Below, in pieces: positions 45,597 to 54,237 of a stretch of DNA of 64,000 nt. The stretch spans positions 1 through 64,000 of the forward strand of contig CAJTGF010000011.1 in NCBI GenBank assembly GCA_910575585.1. Direction: 5' to 3'. The stretch's first letter is position 1. Each line of letters opens with the position of its first letter. Source of the DNA: Clostridiaceae bacterium (lineage in GTDB: Bacteria; Bacillota; Clostridia; Lachnospirales; Lachnospiraceae). The notes under the pieces are model-generated. The model was not told the origin of the DNA and did not search any database. It saw only the letters and a list, made by a program, of their open reading frames with translations. The translations under genes and the position numbers were made by a program.

Positions 45597-46541
45597 TCAA
45601 ACCCTTAGACTACGCTCAAAAACTCTAAGCTTCGCGCTTTTGGCCCGGGTATTTCTCTCAAGTTCCTCTTGTCCCGGTAAAATAGGCTTTCGGGTCACCA
45701 CTGTGCCTTTGCTTTTTCTCCCGCAGACGCACACCGGAAAGTCCGGCGGGCACACGCAGGGGTTTTCCTTTTCCCGAAATCTGGTCTTCACAATCCGGTC
45801 CTCCAGGGAGTGGAAGGTGATGATGCAAAGCCTTCCTCCCGGATTCAGCAGATCGATCATGGCGTCAATGGAGTGTTCCAACACATCCAGCTCGTGGTTC
45901 ACTTCAATGCGGATGGCCTGAAACGTCCGCTTGGAGGGATGGCCTCCCACTGCCCGCATCTTCATGGGGATGGCTGCCTTGATGATCCGCGTCAGCTGAT
46001 CCGTGGTCAATACCGGCTTCTCCTGCCGGGCTTTTACGATATGCTTGGCAATGTTTTTGGCAAATCGCTCTTCCCCGTAATCCCGGATGACCCGATACAG
46101 CCGCTCCTCGCTGTAACCGTTAACCACGTCGGCTGCTGTCAGAGAGCCGCTTTTGTCCATCCTCATGTCAAGGGGGGCGTCCTCCCGGTAGGTAAATCCC
46201 CTTTCCGGGGCGTCCAGCTGGTAGGACGACACGCCCAGATCCAGACAGATGCCGTCCACCCCGGCAATGCCAAGTTCCTCCAGCACCTGCCTGATATCTT
46301 CATAGTTGCTCTTTACGATCGTAACTTTATCTCTGTATTCTTTTAAGCGGCCCCCGGCCGCCTTGATGGCGTCCTCGTCCTGGTCAATGCCAATAAGCCT
46401 TCCGCCTTCTCCCAGTTTCCCGCACACGCCAAACGCGTGGCCTCCTCCCCCTAAAGTCCCGTCCACATACACGCCATTTGGCCTGACCTTCAGGCTGTCG
46501 ACGGTTTCTCCAAGAAGTACTGACTGGTGCTCAAATATCAT
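45597..46541 (-). CDS. rsmH: 16S rRNA (cytosine-1402-N4)-methyltransferase RsmH
   Basis: Methylates C1402 in the decoding centre using S-adenosylmethionine. The 314-residue protein shows [15 protein letters not shown], the SAM loop [32 protein letters not shown] and the C-terminal [12 protein letters not shown] and [20 protein letters not shown]. The ATG overlaps the mraZ stop by four bases. Second gene of the dcw cluster, as in most bacteria. Confidence 0.97.
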   Translation of the reverse strand: MIFEHQSVLLGETVDSLKVRPNGVYVDGTLGGGGHAFGVCGKLGEGGRLIGIDQDEDAIKAAGGRLKEYRDKVTIVKSNYEDIRQVLEELGIAGVDGICLDLGVSSYQLDAPERGFTYREDAPLDMRMDKSGSLTAADVVNGYSEERLYRVIRDYGEERFAKNIAKHIVKARQEKPVLTTDQLTRIIKAAIPMKMRAVGGHPSKRTFQAIRIEVNHELDVLEHSIDAMIDLLNPGGRLCIITFHSLEDRIVKTRFREKENPCVCPPDFPVCVCGRKSKGTVVTRKPILPGQEELERNTRAKSAKLRVFERSLRV

Positions 46542-46963
46542 ATTCCAAGTCCTTCCATGCTCTCCGCGATGTCATCCATGTCATCATACACATTGGCTGA
46601 CATCCAGGATTCTTTGCTCCAGATCTCAATCCGGTTTCCCACTCCCACCATCACCGCGTCTTTGCCGATCTTGGCAAATTCCCGCAATACGGCAGGCAGC
46701 AGGATCCTTCCCTGCTTGTCCACCTCGCACTGGCAGGCTCCGGCAAGGAAAAAACGGGTGATCTTACGGGCGTTGGCGTTGGTCAGCGGCAGATTTTTCA
46801 GCTTCTCCTCCAGGATCTTCCATTCGGTGTTTTCATACACGAAAAGGCAGCCGTCCAGACCCTTCGTAACCACGAATTCATCTCCAAGCTGCTCCCGGAA
46901 TTTGGAGGGAACGATCATGCGTCCCTTGGCATCCACTGTATGATTGTATTCACCCATGAACAT
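46538..46963 (-). CDS. mraZ: Transcriptional regulator MraZ
   Basis: DNA-binding repressor of its own dcw operon, ring-shaped, built from two AbrB-like SpoVT repeats. The 141-residue protein opens [23 protein letters not shown], and the second repeat has [20 protein letters not shown] start at the ATG at 46963 with CAGGTGATTGCTT upstream. Its operator is visible in the leader (46994-47040). Confidence 0.96.
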   Translation of the reverse strand: MFMGEYNHTVDAKGRMIVPSKFREQLGDEFVVTKGLDGCLFVYENTEWKILEEKLKNLPLTNANARKITRFFLAGACQCEVDKQGRILLPAVLREFAKIGKDAVMVGVGNRIEIWSKESWMSANVYDDMDDIAESMEGLGI

Positions 46964-46993
46964 AAGCAATCACCTGCTGCTACTCTCTATCCG

Positions 46994-47040
46994 CCACTTT
47001 CTTACTACTTTACACCACTTTATACCACTTATCACCACTT
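46994..47040 (-). promoter_or_regulatory. MraZ operator: five 10-bp-spaced AAGTGG boxes
   Basis: On the minus strand, AAGTGG or a one-base variant (AAGTAG) occurs five times with 10-11 bp periodicity: at 47035-47040, 47025-47030, 47015-47020, 47005-47010 and 46994-46999. Repeats of this kind on one DNA face are the known MraZ-binding boxes. They lie just downstream of the mra promoter, where a bound MraZ ring would block transcription of the whole dcw cluster. Confidence 0.85.
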
Positions 47041-47048
47041 GTACTTTG

Positions 47049-47077
47049 ATTTTAGTACAAACCGGGGGAAATAGCAA
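47049..47077 (-). promoter_or_regulatory. Promoter of the mraZ/dcw cluster
   Basis: TTGCTA (47072-47077), 17 bases, TAAAAT (47049-47054) on the minus strand. Transcription would begin near 47042, at the edge of the MraZ boxes. Confidence 0.7.
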
Positions 47078-47098
47078 GGGCATTTTGAAAAAAAGGAC

Positions 47099-47137
47099 AA
47101 AAAAAGAACGGCTGTTTTGTGTTCCCAACAGCCGTTC
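47099..47137 (-). terminator. Terminator of the Spo0E-like gene
   Basis: GAACGGCTGTT (47106-47116) pairs perfectly with AACAGCCGTTC (47127-47137), and seven Ts follow on the minus strand. It separates the Spo0E-like transcript from the mra promoter. Confidence 0.9.
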
Positions 47138-47159
47138 ACCATTACTGCACTCTGTATGA

Positions 47160-47315
47160 TCAATATCCAGCATCCATGTACTGCGCAATGAGTCCGTCCA
47201 GCTCCACGCTGTTTTTGTAGATCTCCTCATAGGCATGTTTCTCGTCGATACTCGTATCCAGACAAAGTCTGGCAGTTTCAATCCTTTTCACTAATTCTTC
47301 TTTTGAATATTCCAT
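47160..47315 (-). CDS. Spo0E-like sporulation regulatory protein
   Basis: A 51-residue peptide of the Spo0E-like aspartyl-phosphate phosphatase type, which removes phosphate from Spo0A and delays sporulation. Two helices are predicted, and the second holds the signature NSVELDGLIAQYM, matching the S-x-x-LD-x-LI pattern of the active site. The ATG at 47315 follows GAGAGGAGAGGGCCAA; the frame is open further upstream but without a site. It has its own terminator and stands alone just before the dcw cluster. Confidence 0.82.
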   Translation of the reverse strand: MEYSKEELVKRIETARLCLDTSIDEKHAYEEIYKNSVELDGLIAQYMDAGY

Positions 47316-47647
47316 TTGGCCCTCTCCTCTCTTGTTGTGCCTGCTTTCTTTTTGTCCGTTATTACCTTGACCTCCCGGACATCCGATTGCCTTGGATGAC
47401 GTTATAACTTCGTCTACCATTATTAATTTTACCCCCAAACAGGCCAAAATGCAATTTCTTTTAATCGACATATTATGCCAAATTTCGACATTTCGCCCTA
47501 TTTAGGTCAAAAAATCGTCCCTCTTCAACCGTTGACGCTGCCCTCACGCCCCCGCCAATCTATTTTCCTCTTTTATTTCTCCCACTTCTATGCTATTCTA
47601 TTATGAGGATTTTATTATGATCATATATGAATAAGGAAGGTAATCAT

Positions 47648-48745
47648 ATGAAATTAGGTATTGTCGGCCTGCCCAATGTAGGCAAAAGTACATTATTTAA
47701 CTCTCTGACCAAGGCTGGCGCCGAATCCGCCAACTACCCCTTCTGCACCATTGACCCCAATATCGGCGTGGTCCCGGTGCCGGATCACCGGCTGAAACTG
47801 CTGGGGGATTTCTATCATTCTAAAAAAGTGACCCCCGCGGTTATCGAATTTGTGGACATCGCCGGCCTTGTAAAAGGGGCCTCCAAGGGGGAAGGACTTG
47901 GCAACCAGTTCCTGTCCAATATCCGGGAGGTGGATGCCATCGTTCATGTGGTCCGCTGTTTTGAGGACTCCAATGTGATCCATGTGGACGGCAGCGTGGA
48001 TCCTCTTAGGGATATTGAGACCATTGACCTGGAGCTTATTTTCTCCGACATGGAGATCTTGGATCGCCGCATTGCCAAAACCTCCAAAAGCGCCTTTAAC
48101 GACAAGTCCCTGGCAAAGGAGGTGGAGATCTTAAAGGCCCTGAAGGCTCACCTGGAGGAGGGGAAGCTGGCTAGGACTTACTCCTGCTCGGATGAGGGTG
48201 AGGAGGCTTTTGTGTCTTCCTTAAACCTTCTTACCTGGAAACCGGTGATTTTTGCCGCCAATGTGGGGGAGGAGGATCTGCCTGATGACGGGGCGTCAAA
48301 CACTCATGTCCAATCGGTCCGGCAGTTTGCCGCCCAAAACGGTTCCCAGGTCTTTGTCATCTGCGCCCAGATCGAGCAGGAGATCGCCGAGCTGGATGAT
48401 GAGGAGAAAGCCATGTTCCTGGAGGATCTGGGGCTCACGGAATCGGGCCTGGAAAAGCTGATTGCAGCCAGCTACAGCCTTCTGGGACTTTTAAGCTTCC
48501 TTACCTCCGGCGAGGACGAGACCCGGGCCTGGACCATCAAGGTGGGGACAAAGGCGCCTCAGGCGGCAGGAAAGATCCATTCCGATTTTGAGAGAGGGTT
48601 TATTCGGGCCGAGGTGGTCCATTACCAGGATCTTTTAGACTGCGGCGCTTACTCCGCGGCCAGGGACAAGGGGCTGATCCGGCTGGAGGGGAAAGACTAT
48701 GTGGTCCAGGACGGGGACGTGATCTTGTTCCGATTTAACGTCTGA
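47648..48745 (+). CDS. ychF: YchF/OLA1-family P-loop ATPase
   Basis: A translation-associated ATPase of the Obg family, binding ribosomes and active in stress response. The 365-residue protein has the P-loop GLPNVGKST, the [20 protein letters not shown] segment, a coiled-coil insert and the C-terminal TGS domain ([23 protein letters not shown]). The second ATG (47648) is used because AAGGAAGGTAATCAT precedes it. It begins a plus-strand pair with the DUF1836 gene, 23 bases apart. Confidence 0.96.
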   Translation: MKLGIVGLPNVGKSTLFNSLTKAGAESANYPFCTIDPNIGVVPVPDHRLKLLGDFYHSKKVTPAVIEFVDIAGLVKGASKGEGLGNQFLSNIREVDAIVHVVRCFEDSNVIHVDGSVDPLRDIETIDLELIFSDMEILDRRIAKTSKSAFNDKSLAKEVEILKALKAHLEEGKLARTYSCSDEGEEAFVSSLNLLTWKPVIFAANVGEEDLPDDGASNTHVQSVRQFAAQNGSQVFVICAQIEQEIAELDDEEKAMFLEDLGLTESGLEKLIAASYSLLGLLSFLTSGEDETRAWTIKVGTKAPQAAGKIHSDFERGFIRAEVVHYQDLLDCGAYSAARDKGLIRLEGKDYVVQDGDVILFRFNV

Positions 48746-48768
48746 CGAAACGGCCTGCAGGTGATAAT

Positions 48769-49443
48769 ATGAAATCAAACGAAGAACTGCTTAGGGAGAT
48801 CTTTGCCCGGCTGGACGGCCTTGACTACGTAAAGGCGGAGCAGATTCCCGACATTCCCCTGTACATGGACCAACTGACCACGTTCATGGACGAGCGGCTG
48901 GAAAAATCAAAGCGTTACCCGGAAGACAAGGTCCTGACCAAGACCATGATCAACAACTACGCCAAGAACAACCTGCTGCCGCCGCCGGACAAGAAAAAAT
49001 ACACCAAAGAACACACGCTTCTGCTTATTTTTATCTACTATTTTAAAAATATGCTGTCCTTTCACGACATCGAGACCCTGTTCGCCCCTATTACGGAGGA
49101 ACATTTCTCCCCGGGCCGCCAGCAGGCCGCGCCTTCTAAGGAGAGCGAACTGTCCGACTGGTCTTTGGAGGACATTTACCAGGAAATCTTCTCCCTGGAA
49201 AAGGAGCAGATGAAGCGATTGAAGGAGGACCTGATCAAAAAATTCCGCTCCTCCATGAAGACCTTCTCCCAGCCGCCCCAAAAGTCGGACAGCGCCGCGG
49301 ACGGCGGCAGCCAGGAGTACCTAAAGCTCTTTTCCTTTATCTGCGCTCTCGGATTTGACGTGTACCTAAAAAAGCAGATGATGGAATTTCTCATTGACTA
49401 CATCCGGGAAGAGTCTCCTCCTTCTAACAAAAAAAAGAAATAG
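48769..49443 (+). CDS. DUF1836 family protein
   Basis: A 224-residue protein of a Firmicutes family of unknown function. The signature KVLTKTMINNYAKNNLLPPPDKKKYT reads like a helix-turn-helix of the MerR/phage type (key part TKTMINNYAKNNLLPPP), so a DNA-binding role is plausible but unproven. A variable, charged middle and a helical C-terminus ending in KKKK follow. Ribosome site CAGGTGATAAT. Likely co-transcribed with ychF. The intergenic region after it (49444-49542) has GC-rich short stems and a T6 run that may end both converging genes. Confidence 0.85.
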   Translation: MKSNEELLREIFARLDGLDYVKAEQIPDIPLYMDQLTTFMDERLEKSKRYPEDKVLTKTMINNYAKNNLLPPPDKKKYTKEHTLLLIFIYYFKNMLSFHDIETLFAPITEEHFSPGRQQAAPSKESELSDWSLEDIYQEIFSLEKEQMKRLKEDLIKKFRSSMKTFSQPPQKSDSAADGGSQEYLKLFSFICALGFDVYLKKQMMEFLIDYIREESPPSNKKKK

Positions 49444-49542
49444 CAAAACGCTATCTCTCTTCTCTACTAATCTGCCGTGCCGACACCGGACGGGCCTCCT
49501 GTCAAAGGGGCCTCCGGCCCGGCGCTTCTTTTTTGCATGGAC

Positions 49543-51129
49543 CTACAGATTGGCAAACACGTCCACCTGTCTCTGCAGCTCTCCCACGATCTCCTGGTTT
49601 GTGTCCATCCGGGCTGTGATGCCTGCCATGTCCTCCACCAGTCCCCTGGTATTGTCCGCCGCGCCCGTGACCCCCTGGACCGCGCTGTCAATGGCGCTTG
49701 AGATGCTGGCAAGGGAATCCGCGATCCCGGTCATGGAATCCTGCAGTCTGTCCACCTGGCCGTTAAAGGCGTCCATGGACTTCTCCACATAGCCTGCGTC
49801 CTCCCGGTACTGCCGTCCCGATTCCACCAGCTGGTCAAACTGGCTTAAGATGGCCTCGCTAAGGTAGTCCACCAGCTCCTGGGCGCTGTTGGAAAGGTAC
49901 TGCACGGCTCCGGTTACTACGCCGCTGACCTCATGGATGTGGTTGGCCGTCTCGCCACAGGAATCGGCCAGACGGCGGATCTCCTGGGCCACCACGGCAA
50001 ACCCCTTCCCTGCCTCCCCGGCCCGCATGGCTTCCACCGAGGCATTAATGGCGATCAGATCCGTGGATGTGGAGATGGACAGGATATCCTTGGTCAGTGT
50101 GCCGATCTGGTCCACATTGCGGCTCTGCTCTATGGCCTTGTTGAGCATTGCCATGATCTCATTGGTCCTGTTGTGGACCATCTCCATGTTGTTTTTTGCC
50201 GCCTCCTCGATGATCTCCGCCCGCTCCCGCATCTGGGCGGAATAGGCGGTAATGGCCTCGCACTCCTTGGCCATGGCCCTTGCATCCCCCTGGGTCCCGT
50301 CGGCATTGGTGTTGATCACCGCCGTACTGCTGGATATCTCTTCAAGGGCAGCCGACAGCTCCTCCGCTAAGGCCGACAGATTGCGCACGCTGTCGTCAGA
50401 TGTCCTGACCCGGCTGCGGACCTCATCCACCACGCCGCTGGTCCGCTCCGCGCTGCCCCGCAGCATATCCATGGCCGCCCGGATGGGGGCAATGACGTAT
50501 TTGCGGATAATGCGGAATGCCACCACGATCAGGATCAGTCCTACCGCCAGGCTGGCGGTGCTGATGATGATGGAGCTTATGTACACGACGGCAAGATGCT
50601 CCCTGGCCTTGGCCGCCTGCTGGCTCACCGAATCATAAAGCTCGTTGACCGTACCTTCCACCAGCTCGCTGGACTTGGCCACATCCCCGTTGGCAAACGC
50701 ATACGCTTTCTGGGTCTTGCTGTCGGCGCTGGCGCACACCAGATATACAAGGGAGTGCTTAAACTCCTCATAGTATTCCAGAAGGGAACGGTAAAGGCCC
50801 ATATCTCCGGCGGACACAAAAGACTCATAATCTGCCAGCTTCTCGTCCAGAGCCAATTCCTCCTCCTTGATCTCCCGGACCAGCCGGATCATGGTGCTGT
50901 GATCCGCCGCCACGATATGGGACAGCGCCAGACAGTGCAGATCCATCATAGACTGTTTGATCTCGTCCAGCCTGGCCTCGCTGACCATATATTCGTCTGC
51001 GATGGTCCCTGCGTTGCGGTTCACGTTGTTGATGCTGAATACAGCCAGGATATTGGACAGCACCATGACCGCTCCCAGCAGAAGGACCGGCAGGATCAGA
51101 CGCTGCTGCAGCGTTAATTTTTCTTTCAT
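49543..51129 (-). CDS. Methyl-accepting chemotaxis protein
   Basis: A 528-residue transmembrane chemoreceptor. Membrane helix 1 is at about 10-32 and helix 2 at about 180-205, enclosing a four-helix-bundle sensor of roughly 150 residues. HAMP follows, then the signalling domain with the hairpin tip [25 protein letters not shown] (key part [17 protein letters not shown]). It starts 23 bases after the gene for a sugar-type binding lipoprotein, and the two share one promoter. This suggests that the binding protein presents its ligand to the receptor. Confidence 0.94.
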   Translation of the reverse strand: MKEKLTLQQRLILPVLLLGAVMVLSNILAVFSINNVNRNAGTIADEYMVSEARLDEIKQSMMDLHCLALSHIVAADHSTMIRLVREIKEEELALDEKLADYESFVSAGDMGLYRSLLEYYEEFKHSLVYLVCASADSKTQKAYAFANGDVAKSSELVEGTVNELYDSVSQQAAKAREHLAVVYISSIIISTASLAVGLILIVVAFRIIRKYVIAPIRAAMDMLRGSAERTSGVVDEVRSRVRTSDDSVRNLSALAEELSAALEEISSSTAVINTNADGTQGDARAMAKECEAITAYSAQMRERAEIIEEAAKNNMEMVHNRTNEIMAMLNKAIEQSRNVDQIGTLTKDILSISTSTDLIAINASVEAMRAGEAGKGFAVVAQEIRRLADSCGETANHIHEVSGVVTGAVQYLSNSAQELVDYLSEAILSQFDQLVESGRQYREDAGYVEKSMDAFNGQVDRLQDSMTGIADSLASISSAIDSAVQGVTGAADNTRGLVEDMAGITARMDTNQEIVGELQRQVDVFANL

Positions 51130-51152
51130 CTGATAACCCCCTAATTCAACTT

Positions 51153-52391
51153 TTACCTGGCTGTCACGCCTTCCACCATCTCATCCAGCTGTTTTTGCAG
51201 CGGTTCTCCTGATGGGTTGCCATTGGCCATATTGCCCGAAAATTCAGCCACAGGGTCCCAGAATTTGCCGCCTACCCGCTGCAGTTGTGAGTACTCCGAC
51301 TGTTCCAAAAGCGCTGCGATGGCAGGCGCGTTTTGCACTTCGGGGGAATTGGCGGCATTAATATTGGCCGGCCCCTGGCCCCGCAGCCGGAAGCGCAGCT
51401 CCTGGTTAGACTCACTGACGATCCACTGGGCCAGAAGATCCGCCCAGTAGCGGTCTGCGGAGTAGGCGTTGACCCCCACCAGCTTACAACCGGAAAAGGA
51501 TGCCATCTGCACCTGCTTTCCCCTGCAGGTGTAGGAAGGCAGCTTTGCCGCCCCCATGTCATCTCCCCAGGCTTCTTTCACGGCCACGGCGTTCCACACG
51601 CCGCTGACTCCGCCGATCACCGTCCCGTCCTGGACGCCTGCCATAAAATCCGTGTCCGTCAGGTTGGCAAATCCGGGGCTGGCGGCGATATCCAGCATGG
51701 ACTGAGCCACATCCACGCCGCGGATGGCCCCGTCGGAACCGTTCCAGGTGCAGTAATTGGTGATTCCGTCGTCATTAAGCCCCACCGTAAGGCCCGTGTT
51801 GCCGAAAAACGCGTACACATACCAGGCAGAGGACCAGTCCATGGACACCTTCTTGCCGGCCTTGGCCGCTGCCTCCACCATCTGCTCCATACTGGTAATA
51901 TCCTGCTCGGAAAAATACTTTTTATTATAATAGAGGAAATAACCATTATCCGCAGTCAGAGGATAGGCATAGAGCACGCCGTCTACAGACGCCGCTTCCA
52001 CCGCCGCGGTCAGGCTAGCGCTGCGGATGCTTTCTTCGTCCGCAATAGGCTCCAAGATCCCTGCCGCCGCCAGGGCAGCCACCTGATCGTCCGCAAAGGC
52101 GAACACGTCGGCGCCCTCTTCCGGCCCTCCGATCAGCGCGTCCTTGCAGGTGGACTCACTTTGGGGCTCATAGGTGATCCGAATGTCCGCCTCACCGGCA
52201 TACCGTGACTGAAACGACCGGAACATCTCTTTTAACAGCTCCTCGTCCTCCTCGCCTCCCCACACCGTCAGATCCACATTGGCTCTTTTCGCTGCCTGGC
52301 TGGTCTCCTCCGGCGCCGCCTGGCTCTTGCAGCCTCCTGCCAGAAGCCCGGCACAGAGCAAAACCGGAAAATAATGACATTTCTTTTTCAT
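51153..52391 (-). CDS. Orphan extracellular solute-binding lipoprotein linked to a chemoreceptor
   Basis: A 412-residue family 1 (sugar-type) binding lipoprotein with lipobox LLAGGC and the start [22 protein letters not shown]. Other typical parts are [24 protein letters not shown] and [20 protein letters not shown]. No permease or ATPase gene is next to it. The operon partner is a chemotaxis receptor, so its job may be ligand sensing more than uptake. Four or more cysteines in the mature part (for example in YTCRGKQ and FSGCKLV) are unusual for an extracellular binding protein. Confidence 0.85.
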   Translation of the reverse strand: MKKKCHYFPVLLCAGLLAGGCKSQAAPEETSQAAKRANVDLTVWGGEEDEELLKEMFRSFQSRYAGEADIRITYEPQSESTCKDALIGGPEEGADVFAFADDQVAALAAAGILEPIADEESIRSASLTAAVEAASVDGVLYAYPLTADNGYFLYYNKKYFSEQDITSMEQMVEAAAKAGKKVSMDWSSAWYVYAFFGNTGLTVGLNDDGITNYCTWNGSDGAIRGVDVAQSMLDIAASPGFANLTDTDFMAGVQDGTVIGGVSGVWNAVAVKEAWGDDMGAAKLPSYTCRGKQVQMASFSGCKLVGVNAYSADRYWADLLAQWIVSESNQELRFRLRGQGPANINAANSPEVQNAPAIAALLEQSEYSQLQRVGGKFWDPVAEFSGNMANGNPSGEPLQKQLDEMVEGVTAR

Positions 52392-52454
52392 AACTATTCC
52401 CCACGCCTTTCCTGTAAGCGGCCGCCCGGATATATTTTAGGCGGCTGCCCTGTT

Positions 52455-52491
52455 CAGGCAACAATTCAGATAACCCTTGAACTGTTACCTG
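52455..52491. repeat. Interspersed palindromic repeat, GATAACCC loop (copy 2)
   Basis: CAGG-c-AACA-a-TTCA pairs with TGAA-c-TGTT-a-CCTG around GATAACCC. The inner stem and loop match 23377-23407, while the outer stem differs and still pairs. It lies at the very 5' end of the binding-protein/chemoreceptor transcript. Confidence 0.6.
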
Positions 52492-52505
52492 TTCAATCCT
52501 GTCAC

Positions 52506-52534
52506 ATTATAACATTTTCCCAAATTATTGACAA
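52506..52534 (-). promoter_or_regulatory. Promoter of the binding-protein/chemoreceptor operon
   Basis: TTGTCA (52529-52534), 17 bases, TATAAT (52506-52511) on the minus strand, giving a leader of about 105 bases that begins with palindromic repeat copy 2. Confidence 0.8.
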
Positions 52535-52560
52535 CCGTTTTTTCGCCGAAGCAGACGGCA

Positions 52561-52611
52561 AAAGACAGACCTGGCGTCTCCTTTTTCAAGGGCGTCCCAG
52601 TCTGTCTTTTT
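52561..52611 (-). terminator. Terminator after yerC
   Basis: AGACAGAC-c-TGG (52563-52574) pairs with CCAGTCTGTCT (52597-52607) with one bulged base and an inner TCCTT/AAGG stem; TTTT follows on the minus strand and T5 on the plus strand. It stands 15 bases past the yerC stop. Confidence 0.7.
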
Positions 52612-52626
52612 CTATGTTTCGCTTCC

Positions 52627-52935
52627 CTATTCCCGCGCGTTCCCCTCCGTCTCACGGAGCCTGGCAAATACCATGTCATACCCGTCGTTGCCGTAGTTTA
52701 AAGAGCGGTTTACCCGGCTGATGGTGGCTGTGGAAGCCCCGGTCTTCTCCGCGATCTCCAGATACGTCTTTTTCTGCCTGAGCATCCTGGCCACCTCATA
52801 TCGCTGGGAGAGCGACAACAGTTCATTGACCGTACACACATCCTCGAAAAAGGAGTAGCACTCCTCAGGGCTTTCCAGCGTCAGGATAGCCTCAAACAGG
52901 TGATCCACTGCCTGCGTCTTAATCTTTTTGTTCAT
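52627..52935 (-). CDS. YerC/YecD family TrpR-like regulator
   Basis: A 102-residue DNA-binding protein of the TrpR-like YerC family found in Firmicutes. LTLESPEECYSFFEDVCTVNELLSLSQRYEVA (key part CTVNEL...QRYEVA) and the helix-turn-helix KKTYLEIAEKTGASTATISRVNRSLNYG are characteristic. The target is not known; it does not need to be a tryptophan operon. It begins 93 bases after the HAD phosphatase gene on the same strand. Confidence 0.93.
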   Translation of the reverse strand: MNKKIKTQAVDHLFEAILTLESPEECYSFFEDVCTVNELLSLSQRYEVARMLRQKKTYLEIAEKTGASTATISRVNRSLNYGNDGYDMVFARLRETEGNARE

Positions 52936-53028
52936 TTCCTTGTTCCCCTTCTTAGGCTTCCGCTTTGGAGCCTCCGATCTTCTATGGGATATTTTAACAC
53001 AGTAAATTTATAAAGTCCATACCTTCTG

Positions 53029-53850
53029 TCATAAAGACAACATAAATTTTTCCACAACAAGGGCCACGCCGTCGTCATTATTGGACTGGGTGATATAATC
53101 CGCCGCCTGCCGCACCGGCAGCACCCCATTTTCCATGGCCACGCCCAGACCGGCAAACCGGATCATGGACAGGTCATTGTACCCGTCTCCGCAGGCGATC
53201 ATCTCCTCCCGCCGGTATCCCGTAACTTCCAGAAACCGTTCCAAAGACTTTGCCTTGTCAATGCCTTTTGGAAGGACCTCCAGATAGTAGGGGTCCGAGC
53301 GGTAGACGCTGTAATTTTTTCCCAGAGCCGCCTTGACTTTCGGCTCCACGGTCACAAGATAGTCCCCGTCGTCGGTCAGGATAAACTTGGGTACCGGAAA
53401 GGTGACGTAATTTTTCATTGCCTCAATCTGCGGGATCTCCTTTACCTCCATGTGGCAGACCCTGGATTCCAGAGCAATGTACTGGTAAGAGGCATTGCTG
53501 GCAATGATATGGTCCCCCTCATAAGTCATGATGTCCACCCGATGTTCCGCCGCCAGATCTATGACCCTGCTGTTGACCTGGGCCGGAAGCTGGCTGCTAA
53601 AGACCACCTCTCCGGTGCTGCAGCTGACGATCATCCCCCCGTTAAAGGACAGGATGTATCCTCCGTACCGGGAAAGCTCCAGCTCTTTGGCTAAAGGCAT
53701 GACCCCCGGCGTTGGCCGCCCCGATGCCAGCACTACGATCTTGCCCATTTCCTGGGCTTTCATCAGGGCCTCCTTGGTCCTTGGCGTTATGACCTTGTCC
53801 CGGTTGGTCAGCGTCCCGTCCAGGTCCAGCACTATGATCTTGTATTCCAT
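53029..53850 (-). CDS. Cof-type HAD-IIB family phosphatase
   Basis: A 273-residue sugar-phosphate phosphatase of the haloacid dehalogenase superfamily. Motif 1 is VLDLDGTLTNRD with the nucleophile Asp, motif 2 is VLASGRPTPGV, and motif 4 is ACGDGYNDLSMIRFAGLGVAMENG. A type IIB cap lies between about 85 and 190. GGGAGGAAGAAAGAAC precedes the ATG. The substrate cannot be told; members act on phosphosugars, PLP or flavin precursors. Confidence 0.93.
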   Translation of the reverse strand: MEYKIIVLDLDGTLTNRDKVITPRTKEALMKAQEMGKIVVLASGRPTPGVMPLAKELELSRYGGYILSFNGGMIVSCSTGEVVFSSQLPAQVNSRVIDLAAEHRVDIMTYEGDHIIASNASYQYIALESRVCHMEVKEIPQIEAMKNYVTFPVPKFILTDDGDYLVTVEPKVKAALGKNYSVYRSDPYYLEVLPKGIDKAKSLERFLEVTGYRREEMIACGDGYNDLSMIRFAGLGVAMENGVLPVRQAADYITQSNNDDGVALVVEKFMLSL

Positions 53851-53963
53851 GTTCTTTCTTCCTCCCGTGAATCATTTTTGGCTTTGCTGTCTTCTTGGCA
53901 TGTCCATGCTTATCTGACACGCTCCCGCTTATGTCCATATGGTATCACAGGACGGCGGTAAAT

Positions 53964-54083
53964 TCAATGATCCTTCTTGGAAACGTAAAAAGCCCCGATA
54001 TCCACGGGGCCCTCCTCACGGATCATCTGCATGGTTTCCGCTTCGTTATATTCTGTAATACACAAATCCTTCACCTCCGCCAT
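53964..54083 (-). CDS. Candidate 39-residue small protein
   Basis: ATG at 54083 to TGA at 53964 encodes MAEVKDLCITEYNEAETMQM followed by IREEGPVDIGAFYVSKKDH. GAGGTG stands eight bases before the ATG. The composition looks protein-like, and the frame fills the otherwise empty gap 53851-54237 between the HAD gene and the oppA terminator. I do not recognise a family. It could also be the 3' remnant of a larger lost gene. The remaining gap has nothing else I can support. Confidence 0.35.
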   Translation of the reverse strand: MAEVKDLCITEYNEAETMQMIREEGPVDIGAFYVSKKDH

Positions 54084-54169
54084 TTCCGGCATCACCTCTG
54101 TCTACAGTCTGCTCAATCTCCATTCACTAATGGCTCTTCCAGACCTGATCGATGTGATTAAATAATATA

Positions 54170-54209
54170 AAAAAGAGCCCAAGGGGAAATCCCTGGACTC
54201 TTCTTTTTA
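54170..54209 (-). terminator. Terminator of the opp operon
   Basis: On the minus strand AAAGAAGAG-t-CCAGGG and CCCTTGG-g-CTCTTTTTT form a stem with a short loop and a T6 tail, 30 bases past the oppA stop. Confidence 0.85.
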
Positions 54210-54237
54210 CCGCGATCCAAAACAGATCTGCCGTCTC

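Noticed and set aside
46994-47040. Short regular repeats as a CRISPR or origin iteron set
   Set aside because: Ten-base spacing and position before mraZ identify them as MraZ boxes.
52561-52611. Riboswitch in the leader of the binding-protein operon
   Set aside because: The stem lies upstream of the promoter, not in the leader, and serves as the yerC terminator.
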